Positions 27,090 through 35,295 are shown, numbered from the stretch's first letter. The stretch: 64,000 nt of DNA from Rhodobacter aestuarii (GCF_900156655.1 NZ_FTOG01000005.1:1-64000), one strand, 5' to 3'. Program-made: numbers and translations. Notes: generated by a model from the letters alone, not told the origin.

Positions 27090-28280
27090 TCAGTTCCCCG
27101 CAGCGGAGGTATCGGTGGCGGGGGCATCTTGCACCACGCCTTGCGCATCAATTGTCACCGGCACGGTGGTGATGGCGGACCCGTCTTGCAGATTGGTCAG
27201 CCCATCGAGGATCAATTGGTCCCCGGCTTTTACGCCATCGGTCACGACCCAAGCGTTTTGATAGCTGCCGTTTTCGGTAAGGGTACGTTTTTCGGCCTTG
27301 CCCGCCACGGCGACAAAGGCGCTGAGCGTGCCATCACTGCCGCGTGTGGTGGCGCGCTGCGGCACCAAAACGGCACGGGTGGTGCCGAGTGTCGTCTCCA
27401 CGCGCAGAAATTGGCCGGGCAGAATTTTCCGTTCCGGGTTGTCAAATTGCAGGCGCATCTCGGTGGTGCCGGTGGTCGACGAAACCGTGGTCGAGGGCGA
27501 GACGAAGCTTCCCTTGCGATCATAGGTTTCGCCGGTTTCCAACGTGAGCGAGATATCGACTTGGTCGGCGCGCGTCAGCGTGCCCGCCTCCCACATGGCG
27601 CGGTGTTCCAGCATTTGACGGCTCGATTCCTTCACATCGACATAGATCGGGTCGAGCCGGGTCACGGTGGTCAGCGCATCGGCTTGGTTCGCGGTGACGA
27701 TTGCGCCCACCGAGACCGTGGCCATATCTGGCACGCCGGAAATGGGCGAGGTGATCTGGGTGCGGTCAAAATTGAGTTGCGCCATGTCGCGATCTGCCTC
27801 GGCGGAGGAAAGCGTGGCCTCAGCCTGCGCCACAGCCACGCGCGCGGCTTCCACATCCTCGGTCGAGATTGAGGTGGTCTCGAGCTTTTTGTAGCGCGCA
27901 TAGGTGGCTTTTGCAGCTTCGAGCGCGGCTTTTGCACCATCTACCGTTGCTTGAGCGGATTTGAGATCTGCCGCGTAAGTGTCTCCATCAATGGTGAAAA
28001 GTGGCGTTCCCGCACGCACTGGGCGGCCCGCTTGATAAAGGATTTCCGAAATGACCCCCGCGACACGCGGCCGAATGTCGACCTGTTCAAAGGCCACGGC
28101 ACGACCGGGCAGGGTGACGGTATAGGGCACATCGCTTTGGCTGAGTTCGATCACCCCCACTTGGGTGCTGCGCGCGCCTTGTGGCCCCTCTTGCGCCAGC
28201 GCGGGCGTTGCGAAGGTCAGCGCCAGCGCGGCCAGAAGCGTGCGGTGCAGTGGGGCGGAGGGGCGGAACATCAAGGTCAT
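27090..28280 (-). CDS. Efflux periplasmic adaptor protein (membrane fusion protein)
   Basis: A 396-residue AcrA/MexA-type adaptor linking an inner-membrane pump to an outer-membrane channel. Signal sequence TLLAALALTFATPALAQ; lipoyl half-motifs VDIRPRVAGVISEILYQAGR and DRTQITSPISGVP; a coiled-coil hairpin in between (about 105-170); and the beta-barrel part GQFLRVETTL. There is no lipobox. It is coupled to the RND gene, and lies 74 bases after a DHA2-type pump gene, so it may serve both pumps. Confidence 0.92.
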   Translation of the reverse strand: MTLMFRPSAPLHRTLLAALALTFATPALAQEGPQGARSTQVGVIELSQSDVPYTVTLPGRAVAFEQVDIRPRVAGVISEILYQAGRPVRAGTPLFTIDGDTYAADLKSAQATVDGAKAALEAAKATYARYKKLETTSISTEDVEAARVAVAQAEATLSSAEADRDMAQLNFDRTQITSPISGVPDMATVSVGAIVTANQADALTTVTRLDPIYVDVKESSRQMLEHRAMWEAGTLTRADQVDISLTLETGETYDRKGSFVSPSTTVSSTTGTTEMRLQFDNPERKILPGQFLRVETTLGTTRAVLVPQRATTRGSDGTLSAFVAVAGKAEKRTLTENGSYQNAWVVTDGVKAGDQLILDGLTNLQDGSAITTVPVTIDAQGVVQDAPATDTSAAGN

Positions 28281-28354
28281 GGCGGCTTTCGCAAAAGAGG
28301 GGACAGGAGCTAAACGCAGGCGCCGCAACTCTCCGTCGCTGCGGCGCAGAAGTA

Positions 28355-29884
28355 TTAGGCGGCTTTCGCCTCGGGCGGGGGCAGTTCGGTGCCTTTGAGG
28401 CGGAGTGAGAGCAAAAGCGCGAGGCACATCACGCCACAGCCAATCATGAAGCTGCCGGCAATCGCTTGGCGAAAGGCTTCGGCCACTTGGGCTTGGGCGG
28501 CTTCGGGGAGTGTATGGATCACCTGCATCCCACCTGTGGCAATGGCGCTGGCATCGACGCCACCGAGCCCCGCGAGTTTGGCCGCGAGAAGGCTGGTCAT
28601 CACGCCGCCCGAGACAGCAACGCCAAGCGCCCCACCGAGCGAGCGCAGGAAGGACATCGCCGCCGTGGCCACCCCAAGGGTGGCGCGCGGCACGGCGTTT
28701 TGCACGATCACGGTCGCGTTCGGCATGGCACTGCCCATGCCCGTGCCCAAGACCGCAAGTGCGCCCAATACCGGCACAACGCCTGCCTCTTCATGCGCAA
28801 GCGCTGCGAGAAGGCCAAGCCCTGCGGCCTCAAGAATGATGCCGCCCACCAAGAAGAGTTTCGGTTTGCCGATTTTCGCCGAAAGTCGCCCGCCCAAAAC
28901 CGAACTGACCAGCATCATGGTGATTTGCGGCAGCATCACGAGGCCCGATTGCGCCGCGGTCATGCCCAAGACAAGTTGCAGATAAAGCGGCAAAAACACC
29001 ATCGCACACATCATCGCGAAGGTCATCCCGCCGGTGGTCAGCGTGCCAATGGTGAAGGGGCCGTTTTTGAAAAGCGACAGGTCCACCATCGGCTCGGCGG
29101 CGCGCTTTTCTTGCCAGATGAAAAGCGCAAGCGCGATAAGCCCGCCACCCGCAAGCAATGCCGAGGTGGTGGAAATGCGCGGAAAGACCGAGCCCGCAAG
29201 CGAGAACAGCAGCAGCAAAGCGCCCGCCGCGAGGGTGAGCAAAATCGCCCCCAGCCAATCAATCTGGTGACTGCGTTTTTCAACGGGGGACAGTTTGAGG
29301 CCAATGACCAGCAAGGTGAGGGCAATCGCGCCCACGGGGATGTTGACGTAAAACACCCAGCGCCACGAAAGCGCGGTTGTGAGCCCGCCGCCAAGTAATG
29401 GCCCCGCCACCGAAGAAAAGGCGAATGCCCCGGTGAAAAGCCCCTGATAGCGTAGCCGCTCACGCGGGCCGACGACATCGGAAATGGTGGTTTGCGTGAG
29501 CGTCATCAGCCCGCCGCCGCCGATCCCTTGCAGCAGGCGAAAGGCGATCAGTTCTTCCAACGACTGCGCCAAGCCGCACAAAGCGGAGGCGGCGATGAAA
29601 AGCGTGATACAGCCCAAAAGCAAATTGCGCCGCCCGAACATATCGCCCAGCTTGCCAAAGATTGGCGTGGCGGTGGTGGAGGCGAGCATGAAGGCCGTGA
29701 CCACCCAAGACAGATGCGCCATCCCGCCAAGTTCGCTCGCCACAGCAGGCAGCGCGGTGTTGACGATGCTTTGGTCCAGCGCGGCAAGCACCATCGCCAG
29801 CATCAGCCCGACCAAGATCACATGCAGATCGCGGCGGGAATGGTCGGGGGCAAAATCAGCGGGGGAGGTGGTCACGTCGGTCAT
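28355..29884 (-). CDS. MFS multidrug transporter, DHA2 (14-helix, EmrB/QacA-like)
   Basis: A 509-residue proton-coupled drug exporter. Landmarks are the helix-1 motif LAALDQSIVNTALPAV, motif A GKLGDMFGRRNLLLGC, and motif C in GSAMPNATVIVQNAVPRATLG. The length and 14 hydrophobic segments fit the DHA2 family. EmrB-type members work with an adaptor (EmrA), and the next gene here encodes one, but of AcrA type. A hairpin with T-rich tail separates it from the upstream flavin reductase gene. Confidence 0.92.
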   Translation of the reverse strand: MTDVTTSPADFAPDHSRRDLHVILVGLMLAMVLAALDQSIVNTALPAVASELGGMAHLSWVVTAFMLASTTATPIFGKLGDMFGRRNLLLGCITLFIAASALCGLAQSLEELIAFRLLQGIGGGGLMTLTQTTISDVVGPRERLRYQGLFTGAFAFSSVAGPLLGGGLTTALSWRWVFYVNIPVGAIALTLLVIGLKLSPVEKRSHQIDWLGAILLTLAAGALLLLFSLAGSVFPRISTTSALLAGGGLIALALFIWQEKRAAEPMVDLSLFKNGPFTIGTLTTGGMTFAMMCAMVFLPLYLQLVLGMTAAQSGLVMLPQITMMLVSSVLGGRLSAKIGKPKLFLVGGIILEAAGLGLLAALAHEEAGVVPVLGALAVLGTGMGSAMPNATVIVQNAVPRATLGVATAAMSFLRSLGGALGVAVSGGVMTSLLAAKLAGLGGVDASAIATGGMQVIHTLPEAAQAQVAEAFRQAIAGSFMIGCGVMCLALLLSLRLKGTELPPPEAKAA

Positions 29885-29897
29885 CTTCAGGCCTCAC

Positions 29898-29926
29898 AAA
29901 AGAAAGGCGGCGCCGGATGCGCCGCC
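29898..29926 (-). terminator. Terminator between the flavin reductase and MFS genes
   Basis: GGCGGCGC (29906-29913) pairs with GCGCCGCC (29919-29926). On the minus strand the stem is followed by TTTCTTTTG. It starts 11 bases after the reductase stop, so the efflux genes may have reduced read-through or their own promoter. Confidence 0.65.
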
Positions 29927-29936
29927 CCGGATCGGC

Positions 29937-30497
29937 TTAGGCCGCAAGCTTGCCCACCCATGCGGCATAGGCGGTCATGATTTTGCTGAGATAGGCTTTT
30001 GTTTCATCGGTGTTCGGGGCGCCGGTTTGATCAAAGAGCGTGCCCAAATGGCCCACATAGGCCTCGGGCTGGGAAAGCGTCGGCACATCAAGCACCACGA
30101 GCGTGTCGCGCAGATGGTGGTTCGCGCCATAGCCGCCAAGCGCGCCGCCCGAACCAGAGACCACAAGCCCCGGTTTGCCGCCCCAGACATTGGAGCCATA
30201 GGGGCGCGAGCCGACATCCAGCGCGTTTTTTAACGCCGCCGGAAGGGCGCGGTTGTACTCGGGCGTGACAAACATCACCCCGTCAGCTTGGGTAATCTCG
30301 TTGCGAAGGCGCACCCAAGCGGCGGGCGGTGTCTCGGTATCCAGATCGGGGTTATAAAGCGGCAGGTCGCCAATTTCGATAAAGGTGAAGCGCAGGTTTT
30401 CCGGCGCGAGCTTGGTCAGCGCATTGGCGAGCGTCCGGGTCAGCGCGCCTTTGCGCAAGCTGCCCACAAGAACGGCGATTTCAAATGTTTGGCTCAT
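29937..30497 (-). CDS. NADPH-dependent FMN reductase (ChrR/azoreductase-like)
   Basis: A 186-residue flavodoxin-fold reductase. The FMN phosphate loop is LVGSLRKGALTRTLANAL, followed by DGVMFVTPEYNRALPAALKNALD, with GSGGALGGYGANHHLR as the second flavin loop. These enzymes reduce quinones, azo dyes or chromate in the cytoplasm. The start MSQTFEIAV was chosen because AAGGATAAGAAG precedes it. It lies just upstream of the efflux genes and may act on the same toxic compounds. Confidence 0.9.
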   Translation of the reverse strand: MSQTFEIAVLVGSLRKGALTRTLANALTKLAPENLRFTFIEIGDLPLYNPDLDTETPPAAWVRLRNEITQADGVMFVTPEYNRALPAALKNALDVGSRPYGSNVWGGKPGLVVSGSGGALGGYGANHHLRDTLVVLDVPTLSQPEAYVGHLGTLFDQTGAPNTDETKAYLSKIMTAYAAWVGKLAA

Positions 30498-30825
30498 CTT
30501 CTTATCCTTCGATTGGCCCGTGGTGGGCAAGGCGGGGGAGGCCGCCTGAAACTTGATGCTCCAGAGATACTGCGCATTTTGGCGCAATCAATGGCAAATG
30601 GGGTGAAGATATGTGCGTCAATGCGCAAGAGGGCGTGGAGATCCGCCGAGACTTTTTTGGGAACCGCGCGCCGGAAGCTTGAGCGCGCCCATATGCCTTG
30701 AAAAGACAAAGAAAAAAGCCCGGAGGTAAAGCATCCTCCGGGCTCACCCCCCGCGAGTGGGGCGCCACAGCGGGGCCCCAAGGTGCAGCCTTCCCACTGC
30801 ACCCGGGAAGTCTTAGTGTGACAGA
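30498..30825. other. Intergenic region with two hairpins and no recognised gene
   Basis: This 328-base gap lies upstream of the flavin reductase gene, whose promoter it must contain. Apart from the terminator at 30711-30744 it holds a second dyad, GGTGCAG (30782-30788) with CTGCACC (30797-30803), between that terminator and the stop of the exported-protein gene. A small RNA cannot be excluded, but there is no family match that I recognise. Confidence 0.45.
30711..30744 (-). terminator. Terminator of the EcfG-controlled exported-protein gene
   Basis: A perfect 10-bp stem, AGCCCGGAGG (30717-30726) with CCTCCGGGCT (30735-30744), is followed by TTTTTTC on the minus strand. It lies 81 bases downstream of the stop of the gene at 30826. 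Confidence 0.85.
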
Positions 30826-31314
30826 TCATTCCAGACGTGCAACCACCTGATTGGCAAACGCATTCACCATGGCGACATAATAGGCGGGGCTGTCGAAATA
30901 TGCGCCTTTCTTAAGCTTGCCGTCTTTGTCAAACGCATGCGCCGCCGAGGTGTTCACGGTGACGATGTAGCTGTCAAAGTCCGAGTTGTCGGTCTCTGAG
31001 GTGACATTGACTTGGCCCACCAGAACCGCCTCTTCGTCACTGGTGAGGGTCTGGAAGGTGTTTGCGAGCGCCAGCTCATCAATATCGACCGAGACCGTGG
31101 CTCCTTCCGGGGCCAGTTGCCCATCCGCAGCCAAGCGCGCGGCAATGGCTTCTTGCAGATCGGGCGCGATGCCACCCCAATAGGCCAGCGCTTCGGGATT
31201 GGCGATGGCGCTGAGGTCGGTTTCAACCTCGATTTGATGAACCGGCGTGGTGGCCAGCGCGGGACTTGCGATCAAAAGGGCGGCAGTCGTGGTGATAAGA
31301 GCCTTGCGGAACAT
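30826..31314 (-). CDS. Exported protein of unknown function under EcfG control
   Basis: A 162-residue protein with a Sec signal (MFRKALITTTAALLIASPA, cleavage near LAT). The mature part is acidic and shows no family that I recognise. Segments include VHQIEVETDLSAI, a run with ATVSVDIDELALANTFQ, and VNTSAAHAFDKDGKLKKG. There are no cysteines and no transmembrane helix after the signal, so it is probably a soluble periplasmic protein. AGGAGAGAAAG precedes the ATG. A perfect EcfG-type promoter lies 54 bases upstream, which places it in the general stress regulon. Confidence 0.8.
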   Translation of the reverse strand: MFRKALITTTAALLIASPALATTPVHQIEVETDLSAIANPEALAYWGGIAPDLQEAIAARLAADGQLAPEGATVSVDIDELALANTFQTLTSDEEAVLVGQVNVTSETDNSDFDSYIVTVNTSAAHAFDKDGKLKKGAYFDSPAYYVAMVNAFANQVVARLE

Positions 31315-31367
31315 CTTTCTCTCCTGTGCTGAGCCCGGCAGATGCGTGTCGGGCCTTCTGAGAAAGA

Positions 31368-31393
31368 AACGCGCAAAGATGTGCCTGCGTTCC
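31368..31393 (-). promoter_or_regulatory. EcfG-type promoter of the exported-protein gene
   Basis: Read on the minus strand, GGAAC (31393-31389) and CGTT (31371-31368) are separated by exactly 17 bases. This is the alphaproteobacterial general stress sigma factor consensus. The predicted transcript would begin near 31361 and have a leader of roughly 47 bases before the ATG at 31314. Confidence 0.8.
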
Positions 31394-31422
31394 ACCTTTT
31401 CACGCGCGCTTGATCACAAAAG

Positions 31423-31450
31423 AAAACCCGCCGTGCGCGCGGCGGGTTTT
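31423..31450 (-). terminator. Terminator of phyR
   Basis: AAAACCCGCCG (31423-31433) pairs with CGGCGGGTTTT (31440-31450) over a 6-base loop, with T runs on both strands. It lies 22 bases after the phyR stop and just upstream of the EcfG promoter of the next gene. Confidence 0.88.
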
Positions 31451-31472
31451 AACGGCGTCATGTGGGGCGCGA

Positions 31473-32282
31473 TTAGCCCGCAAGCGTCTCGGTCGAGGCA
31501 AAGAACATTGCTTGGCTGACGGCGGAGCGGACTTGTTCTTCCGAAAACGGCTTGGTGATCAGGAAGGCCGGTTCGGGCTTGTCGCCCGTCAGCAGACGCT
31601 CGGGGAAGGCGGTGATGAAAATCACCGGAACCTCGCCGATATCGGCCAAAATGTCATTCACCGCATCAATGCCCGAGGAGTTATCGGCCAGTTGAATATC
31701 CGACAAGATCAGATCGGGGCGGGTTTTCGCGGCAAGCGCCACGGCCTCGGCACGGGTGCGGGCGACCCCGGTCACCTCATGGCCAATGGTGGCGACGATG
31801 TCGCTCAGATCCATCGCGATGATCGCTTCATCTTCGATCACCATCACGCGACCGGTGACGGCGGCGGCCATCTCGTCATTGGCGGCGGTGATCAGCGTGG
31901 CGACCTCCTCCGCATCCATCTGCATGATCGCGCCGATTTCTTCGTGGGTGAAGCCTTCGATCGAATGCAAAAGCAGCGCCTCGCGCGAGTTTTTGGTGAG
32001 ACCCGCCATCAGCGCTTGCGCGCGCGCAGCCAGGCCTTCGGTTTCTTCCCCGCCCGGCGCGCCTGCACTCGCCCAAACAAGGTGGAAGGCATGAAACAGC
32101 CCGACTTTGGGGCGCGAGGCGGCTTCGACCACCGAGGGGTCAACCAACAGGCTTTCCAAAGTCGCCACCGCGAAAGCATCGCCCGATTTTTGATTGCCGG
32201 TCAACGCACGCGCGTAGCGGCGCAGGTAGGGAAGCTCCCCAGCGATCGCTTGCGACAAATCGAGGGTGGCGGTTGAGCTCAT
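31473..32282 (-). CDS. phyR: General stress response regulator PhyR
   Basis: A 269-residue anti-anti-sigma regulator. Residues 1-135 resemble an ECF sigma factor (LPYLRRYARALTGNQKSGDA and SREALLLHSIEGFTHEEIGA) and bind NepR when activated. Residues 140-262 are a receiver domain with VMVIEDEAIIAMDL, the phospho-aspartate in LILSDIQLAD, the switch IFITAFP and the lysine in LITKPF. When phosphorylated, PhyR sequesters NepR and frees EcfG. The gene diverges from nepR-ecfG across a shared palindromic promoter region. A GGGGAG site precedes the ATG. Confidence 0.97.
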   Translation of the reverse strand: MSSTATLDLSQAIAGELPYLRRYARALTGNQKSGDAFAVATLESLLVDPSVVEAASRPKVGLFHAFHLVWASAGAPGGEETEGLAARAQALMAGLTKNSREALLLHSIEGFTHEEIGAIMQMDAEEVATLITAANDEMAAAVTGRVMVIEDEAIIAMDLSDIVATIGHEVTGVARTRAEAVALAAKTRPDLILSDIQLADNSSGIDAVNDILADIGEVPVIFITAFPERLLTGDKPEPAFLITKPFSEEQVRSAVSQAMFFASTETLAG

Positions 32283-32311
32283 GGTTTTTTCTCCCCAATG
32301 CGAGTTTTTCT

Positions 32312-32346
32312 GGGAACCGAACGCTGTGTGGGGGCGTTGGGTTCCC
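32312..32346. promoter_or_regulatory. Divergent, overlapping EcfG promoters of phyR and nepR-ecfG
   Basis: On the plus strand GGAAC (32313-32317) and CGTT (32335-32338) are 17 bases apart and point at nepR. On the minus strand GGAAC (32345-32341) and CGTT (32323-32320) are also 17 bases apart and point at phyR. The whole is an inverted repeat with 12-base arms and one mismatch, so the -35 of each promoter flanks the -10 of the other. EcfG should thus activate its own operon and phyR, but two polymerases could not bind together. Confidence 0.88.
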
Positions 32347-32388
32347 GAAGTTTGTCAGATACACCCAAAAAAACGAGCATGGCGCAAG

Positions 32389-32550
32389 ATGAAAGAGGAA
32401 AATGCAAAGTCCGCGTTGCGGCGTGACATCGACGAGAACCTCAAGCGTGTCTATGAAGCCGCGCTTGAGCCGGAGATTCCCGACCGTTTCAAAGACCTTC
32501 TGGCGCAGTTGAAGGCGCAGCAAAGCCAAACCGAGGAGGGCACGAAGTGA
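32389..32550 (+). CDS. nepR: Anti-sigma factor NepR
   Basis: A 53-residue anti-sigma factor that holds EcfG inactive until PhyR removes it. It shows the NepR core DIDENLKRVYEAALEPEIPD followed by RFKDLLAQL. The ATG at 32389 lacks a strong ribosome site; an out-of-frame ATG ten bases before it opens only a short peptide. The stop overlaps the GTG of ecfG (GTGA), so the anti-sigma and sigma factors are made in a coupled way. It lies about 43 bases from the predicted EcfG transcript start. Confidence 0.93.
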   Translation: MKEENAKSALRRDIDENLKRVYEAALEPEIPDRFKDLLAQLKAQQSQTEEGTK

Positions 32551-33119
32551 GCGGTTCGGCCAAAGTTCCCGCCGATCCGCGCGATGAGCTGGCAACGCAT
32601 ATTCCCGCGTTGCGGGCCTTTGCGATTTCTCTCACCCGCAACACTTCCGAAGCCGATGACCTCGTGCAAGAGGCGATCCTGAAAGCTTGGAGCAACTTTG
32701 ACAAGTTTCAGGTCGGCACGGATATGAAGGCTTGGCTTTTCACGATCTTGCGCAACACCTTTTATTCGGCACGCCGCAAAACGCGCCGCGAAGTGGCGGA
32801 CCCCGATGGCATTCATGCCGGTTCGCTTTCGGTCCGCCCGGCGCATGATGGGCGCTTGGCCTTGGCAGATTTTACCCGCGCCTTTGACCAACTGTCTGAT
32901 GAGCATCGCGAGGTGCTGATCTTGGTCGGTGCCAATGGCTATTCCTATGAACAAGCTGCGGGCATGATGGGCTGTGCGGTCGGCACGGCCAAAAGCCGCG
33001 CAAACCGGGCGCGGGCGCGGCTCGGCGAATTGCTCGGCCTTGAGGAGGGGGAGGATTTGCTGTCTTCGCCCGCCACCTTCCAGGCCGTTGCGGGCCCGAA
33101 TGGTCCGCAGGCTGCATGA
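32547..33119 (+). CDS. ecfG: General stress ECF sigma factor EcfG
   Basis: A 190-residue extracytoplasmic-function sigma factor of the EcfG group. Region 2 is LRAFAISLTRNTSEADDLVQ, with the -10 recognition part DMKAWLFTILRNTFYS. Region 4 is FDQLSDEHREVLILVGANGY then GTAKSRANRARARL. Translation begins at GTG 32547 with GGAGG in front and overlaps the nepR stop. Its target promoter (GGAAC-N17-CGTT) occurs at four places in this neighbourhood, including its own operon. It is followed by a coupled histidine kinase gene. Confidence 0.96.
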   Translation: MSGSAKVPADPRDELATHIPALRAFAISLTRNTSEADDLVQEAILKAWSNFDKFQVGTDMKAWLFTILRNTFYSARRKTRREVADPDGIHAGSLSVRPAHDGRLALADFTRAFDQLSDEHREVLILVGANGYSYEQAAGMMGCAVGTAKSRANRARARLGELLGLEEGEDLLSSPATFQAVAGPNGPQAA

Positions 33120-34906
33120 GCATCTGGCATAAATTCCGCACGCGCGCCGATGGCCTTGGCGCGCGTTTGATGCTGGGTATGGGGGTGGTTTTGCTGCCTC
33201 TTGCGCTTTTGTCTTTTGCGCAATCCATGGCGTCAAACCGCTTGGCCGAAAGCCGGATGCGCGCGGCCATTTTGGGCGAAACGCTGATGGCCGCCGGGCC
33301 GCAGATTGATTTGCTGATGCAAGCGCGCGGCACCGCGATGGCGATGGCCGCTGGCCTGCCGCAATGGATTGAAGATACCGACACTTGCTCGGCGCATATG
33401 CGCCATATCGTCGAAACCGCTCAGGAAGATTATTCCTTTGTCGGTTTTGTGCCGCTGGATGGGCAGATCATCTGCACCTCGGATGACAAACCTTTCGATG
33501 TGCAGGGCAACGCGTGGTTTAACGACATTCGGACCAATCCGCGGCCCCTGCTTTACGTGAACCGCGAAGGGCCGATCTCTGGCACCTCGATTTTGAATTT
33601 CTCTTTACCGGTGCGCGATGACGCAGGAGCGCTGCTTGGCTTTGCCTCGGTGTCGATGCCGCATGCAGGCTTTGAGACGCGCGGCATTGCCAATACCGTG
33701 GGGGGCGACCGTCCGCTCACGATTTTGACCTTTGATGCCAAGGGCGAGGTGCTGACCTCGACCACCGGGCTGGATGATGTCGCCCGTGCTTTGCCGTCGG
33801 ATCGGCCCTTGGGGCAATTTGTGGGGCAGGGGGGCAATAGCTTTTTGGCGAAGGCCGCCGATGGCCGCCGTCGTGCTTTTGCCGTGGTGCCGCTTTCCGA
33901 GGGCAATCTTTACCTGCTCGCCTCGTGGCCCGCCGATACGCTGGATGACGAGGGGATGCTCTCGAATTGGCCGCCCTTTGCCTTTCCGTTCCTGATGTGG
34001 GCGGCGAGCCTTTTGGTCGCTTGGCTTGCGGCGGAAAGTCAGGTGCTGCGCCATGTGCGGGTGCTGCATGCCTCGATCACCTCTTTTGCGCGCGGCGATC
34101 GGCGCGTGCGCCATATTTCGATGGCGGGGGCGCCCTCTGAATTGCGCGATGTGGCGCGGGCGCATGAGCACATGACGGATTCTGTGCTGCGCGACGAGGC
34201 TTATTTGGAAAATGTGATCCACCAAAAAGAGGTGTTGCTGCGCGAAGTGCACCACCGGGTGAAGAACAACCTGCAACTCATCGCCTCAATCTTGAACATG
34301 CAATTGCGCCGCGCGAAATCGGAGGAGACCCGCGCCGCGATGAAAAACGTGCAAGAGCGGGTGCTGAGCCTCGCCACGATCCACCGCGAGCTTTATCTGA
34401 CCTCGGGCCAGACCGACATTCGCGCGGATGAACTGTTGCCGCGGATTGCGCATCACATCCTCAAAATCGGCTCGACCCGCGAGCGGCGTTTTGACCTTGA
34501 TCTGGAAGTGCAAGATATCCGTCTGGTGCCCGATCAAGCCGTGGCGTTGGCGCTTTTGCTGACCGAGGCACTTGATAACGTGCTCAAACATGCGTGGCGT
34601 GGCCAGCGCGGTGTGGCTGCTGTTCGGGTGGCATTTACGCGCCAAGACGATGGTTCTGCCTTGCTTGAGGTCGCCAATTCGCTCGCCCCCGAAGACGCAC
34701 CGCAACTCACGGTGCCGCCAACGATGGTGCCGCCGTCTGATGGTTTTGGCACGCGTCTTTTGGCGGCCTTTGCCGCGCAATTGCAGGGCCGGATGGCGCG
34801 GGGCCGCGAAGGTGAGACTTATCGGTTGAGTTTGCGGTTCACGCCGACCGATCTGCAAGCGGCAGAAGAACGCCATTGCTGCGACGGCCCGCAAAGCGAG
34901 ATTTGA
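33116..34906 (+). CDS. Membrane sensor histidine kinase, HisKA_2/HWE-type (PhyK-like)
   Basis: A 596-residue kinase. Transmembrane helix 1 (about 17-37), an extracytoplasmic sensor of about 250 residues with Cache-like features (SFVGFVPLDGQIICTS), helix 2 (about 290-305), and a HAMP-like linker precede the kinase core. The phosphoacceptor lies in REVHHRVKNNLQLIASILNM near residue 378. ATP-domain segments include LLTEALDNVLKHAW and DGFGTRLLAAFAAQLQG. Kinases of this class phosphorylate PhyR. It overlaps ecfG by ATGA, which strongly suggests it is the stress-input kinase for this system. Confidence 0.92.
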   Translation: MSIWHKFRTRADGLGARLMLGMGVVLLPLALLSFAQSMASNRLAESRMRAAILGETLMAAGPQIDLLMQARGTAMAMAAGLPQWIEDTDTCSAHMRHIVETAQEDYSFVGFVPLDGQIICTSDDKPFDVQGNAWFNDIRTNPRPLLYVNREGPISGTSILNFSLPVRDDAGALLGFASVSMPHAGFETRGIANTVGGDRPLTILTFDAKGEVLTSTTGLDDVARALPSDRPLGQFVGQGGNSFLAKAADGRRRAFAVVPLSEGNLYLLASWPADTLDDEGMLSNWPPFAFPFLMWAASLLVAWLAAESQVLRHVRVLHASITSFARGDRRVRHISMAGAPSELRDVARAHEHMTDSVLRDEAYLENVIHQKEVLLREVHHRVKNNLQLIASILNMQLRRAKSEETRAAMKNVQERVLSLATIHRELYLTSGQTDIRADELLPRIAHHILKIGSTRERRFDLDLEVQDIRLVPDQAVALALLLTEALDNVLKHAWRGQRGVAAVRVAFTRQDDGSALLEVANSLAPEDAPQLTVPPTMVPPSDGFGTRLLAAFAAQLQGRMARGREGETYRLSLRFTPTDLQAAEERHCCDGPQSEI

Positions 34907-34918
34907 CGGTTTCGTGAG

Positions 34919-34958
34919 GTAAGGAACGTTCGGCCGTAATCGCGCGTTCTTTCCTTAC
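34919..34958 (+). promoter_or_regulatory. EcfG-type promoter of the DUF1328 gene, inside an inverted repeat
   Basis: GGAAC (34923-34927) and CGTT (34945-34948) are 17 bases apart and point at the DUF1328 gene, whose ATG is 70 bases downstream of the -10. The promoter is bounded by GTAAGGAA (34919-34926) and TTCCTTAC (34951-34958), a perfect 8-base inverted repeat that may be an additional operator. Confidence 0.8.
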
Positions 34959-35017
34959 AACGCCGCAAGATGTTGTGGCGCTTAAACCTAGATCCAGCTT
35001 CCGAAAGGAGACTTCTC

Positions 35018-35191
35018 ATGCTTGGTTGGGCTGTGACCTTTCTCATCATCGCGCTGATTGCTGGCGCGCTCGGATTTGGCGGCATCGCGGGGGCTTCTGC
35101 CTCGATCGCGCAAGTGCTGTTTGTCCTGTTCTTGATCCTGTTCGTGATCGCCATGGTGGCGCGCGCGGTGCGGGGCCAACCGCCGACCTAA
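35018..35191 (+). CDS. DUF1328 family small membrane protein
   Basis: A 57-residue, two-helix membrane protein of the DUF1328/YtjA family, with the typical [20 protein letters not shown] and [21 protein letters not shown] is well placed before the ATG at 35018. The family has no proven function but is often stress-induced; here a perfect EcfG promoter precedes it and a strong terminator follows, making it a single-gene member of the general stress regulon. Confidence 0.9.
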   Translation: MLGWAVTFLIIALIAGALGFGGIAGASASIAQVLFVLFLILFVIAMVARAVRGQPPT

Positions 35192-35237
35192 TCGGTGGTG
35201 GTGATACGCAACACCCGAGGCGCGTGCGGCGCGCTTC

Positions 35238-35268
35238 AAAAGGGCCTTCCTGCGGGAGGGCCCTTTTT
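35238..35268 (+). terminator. Terminator of the DUF1328 gene
   Basis: AAAGGGCC (35239-35246) pairs with GGCCCTTT (35259-35266), with further pairing inside the loop, followed by a run of T at 35264-35268. It lies about 47 bases after the stop codon. Confidence 0.85.
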
Positions 35269-35295
35269 CTGTTGATCTTTCGCGGCATCCGCACG

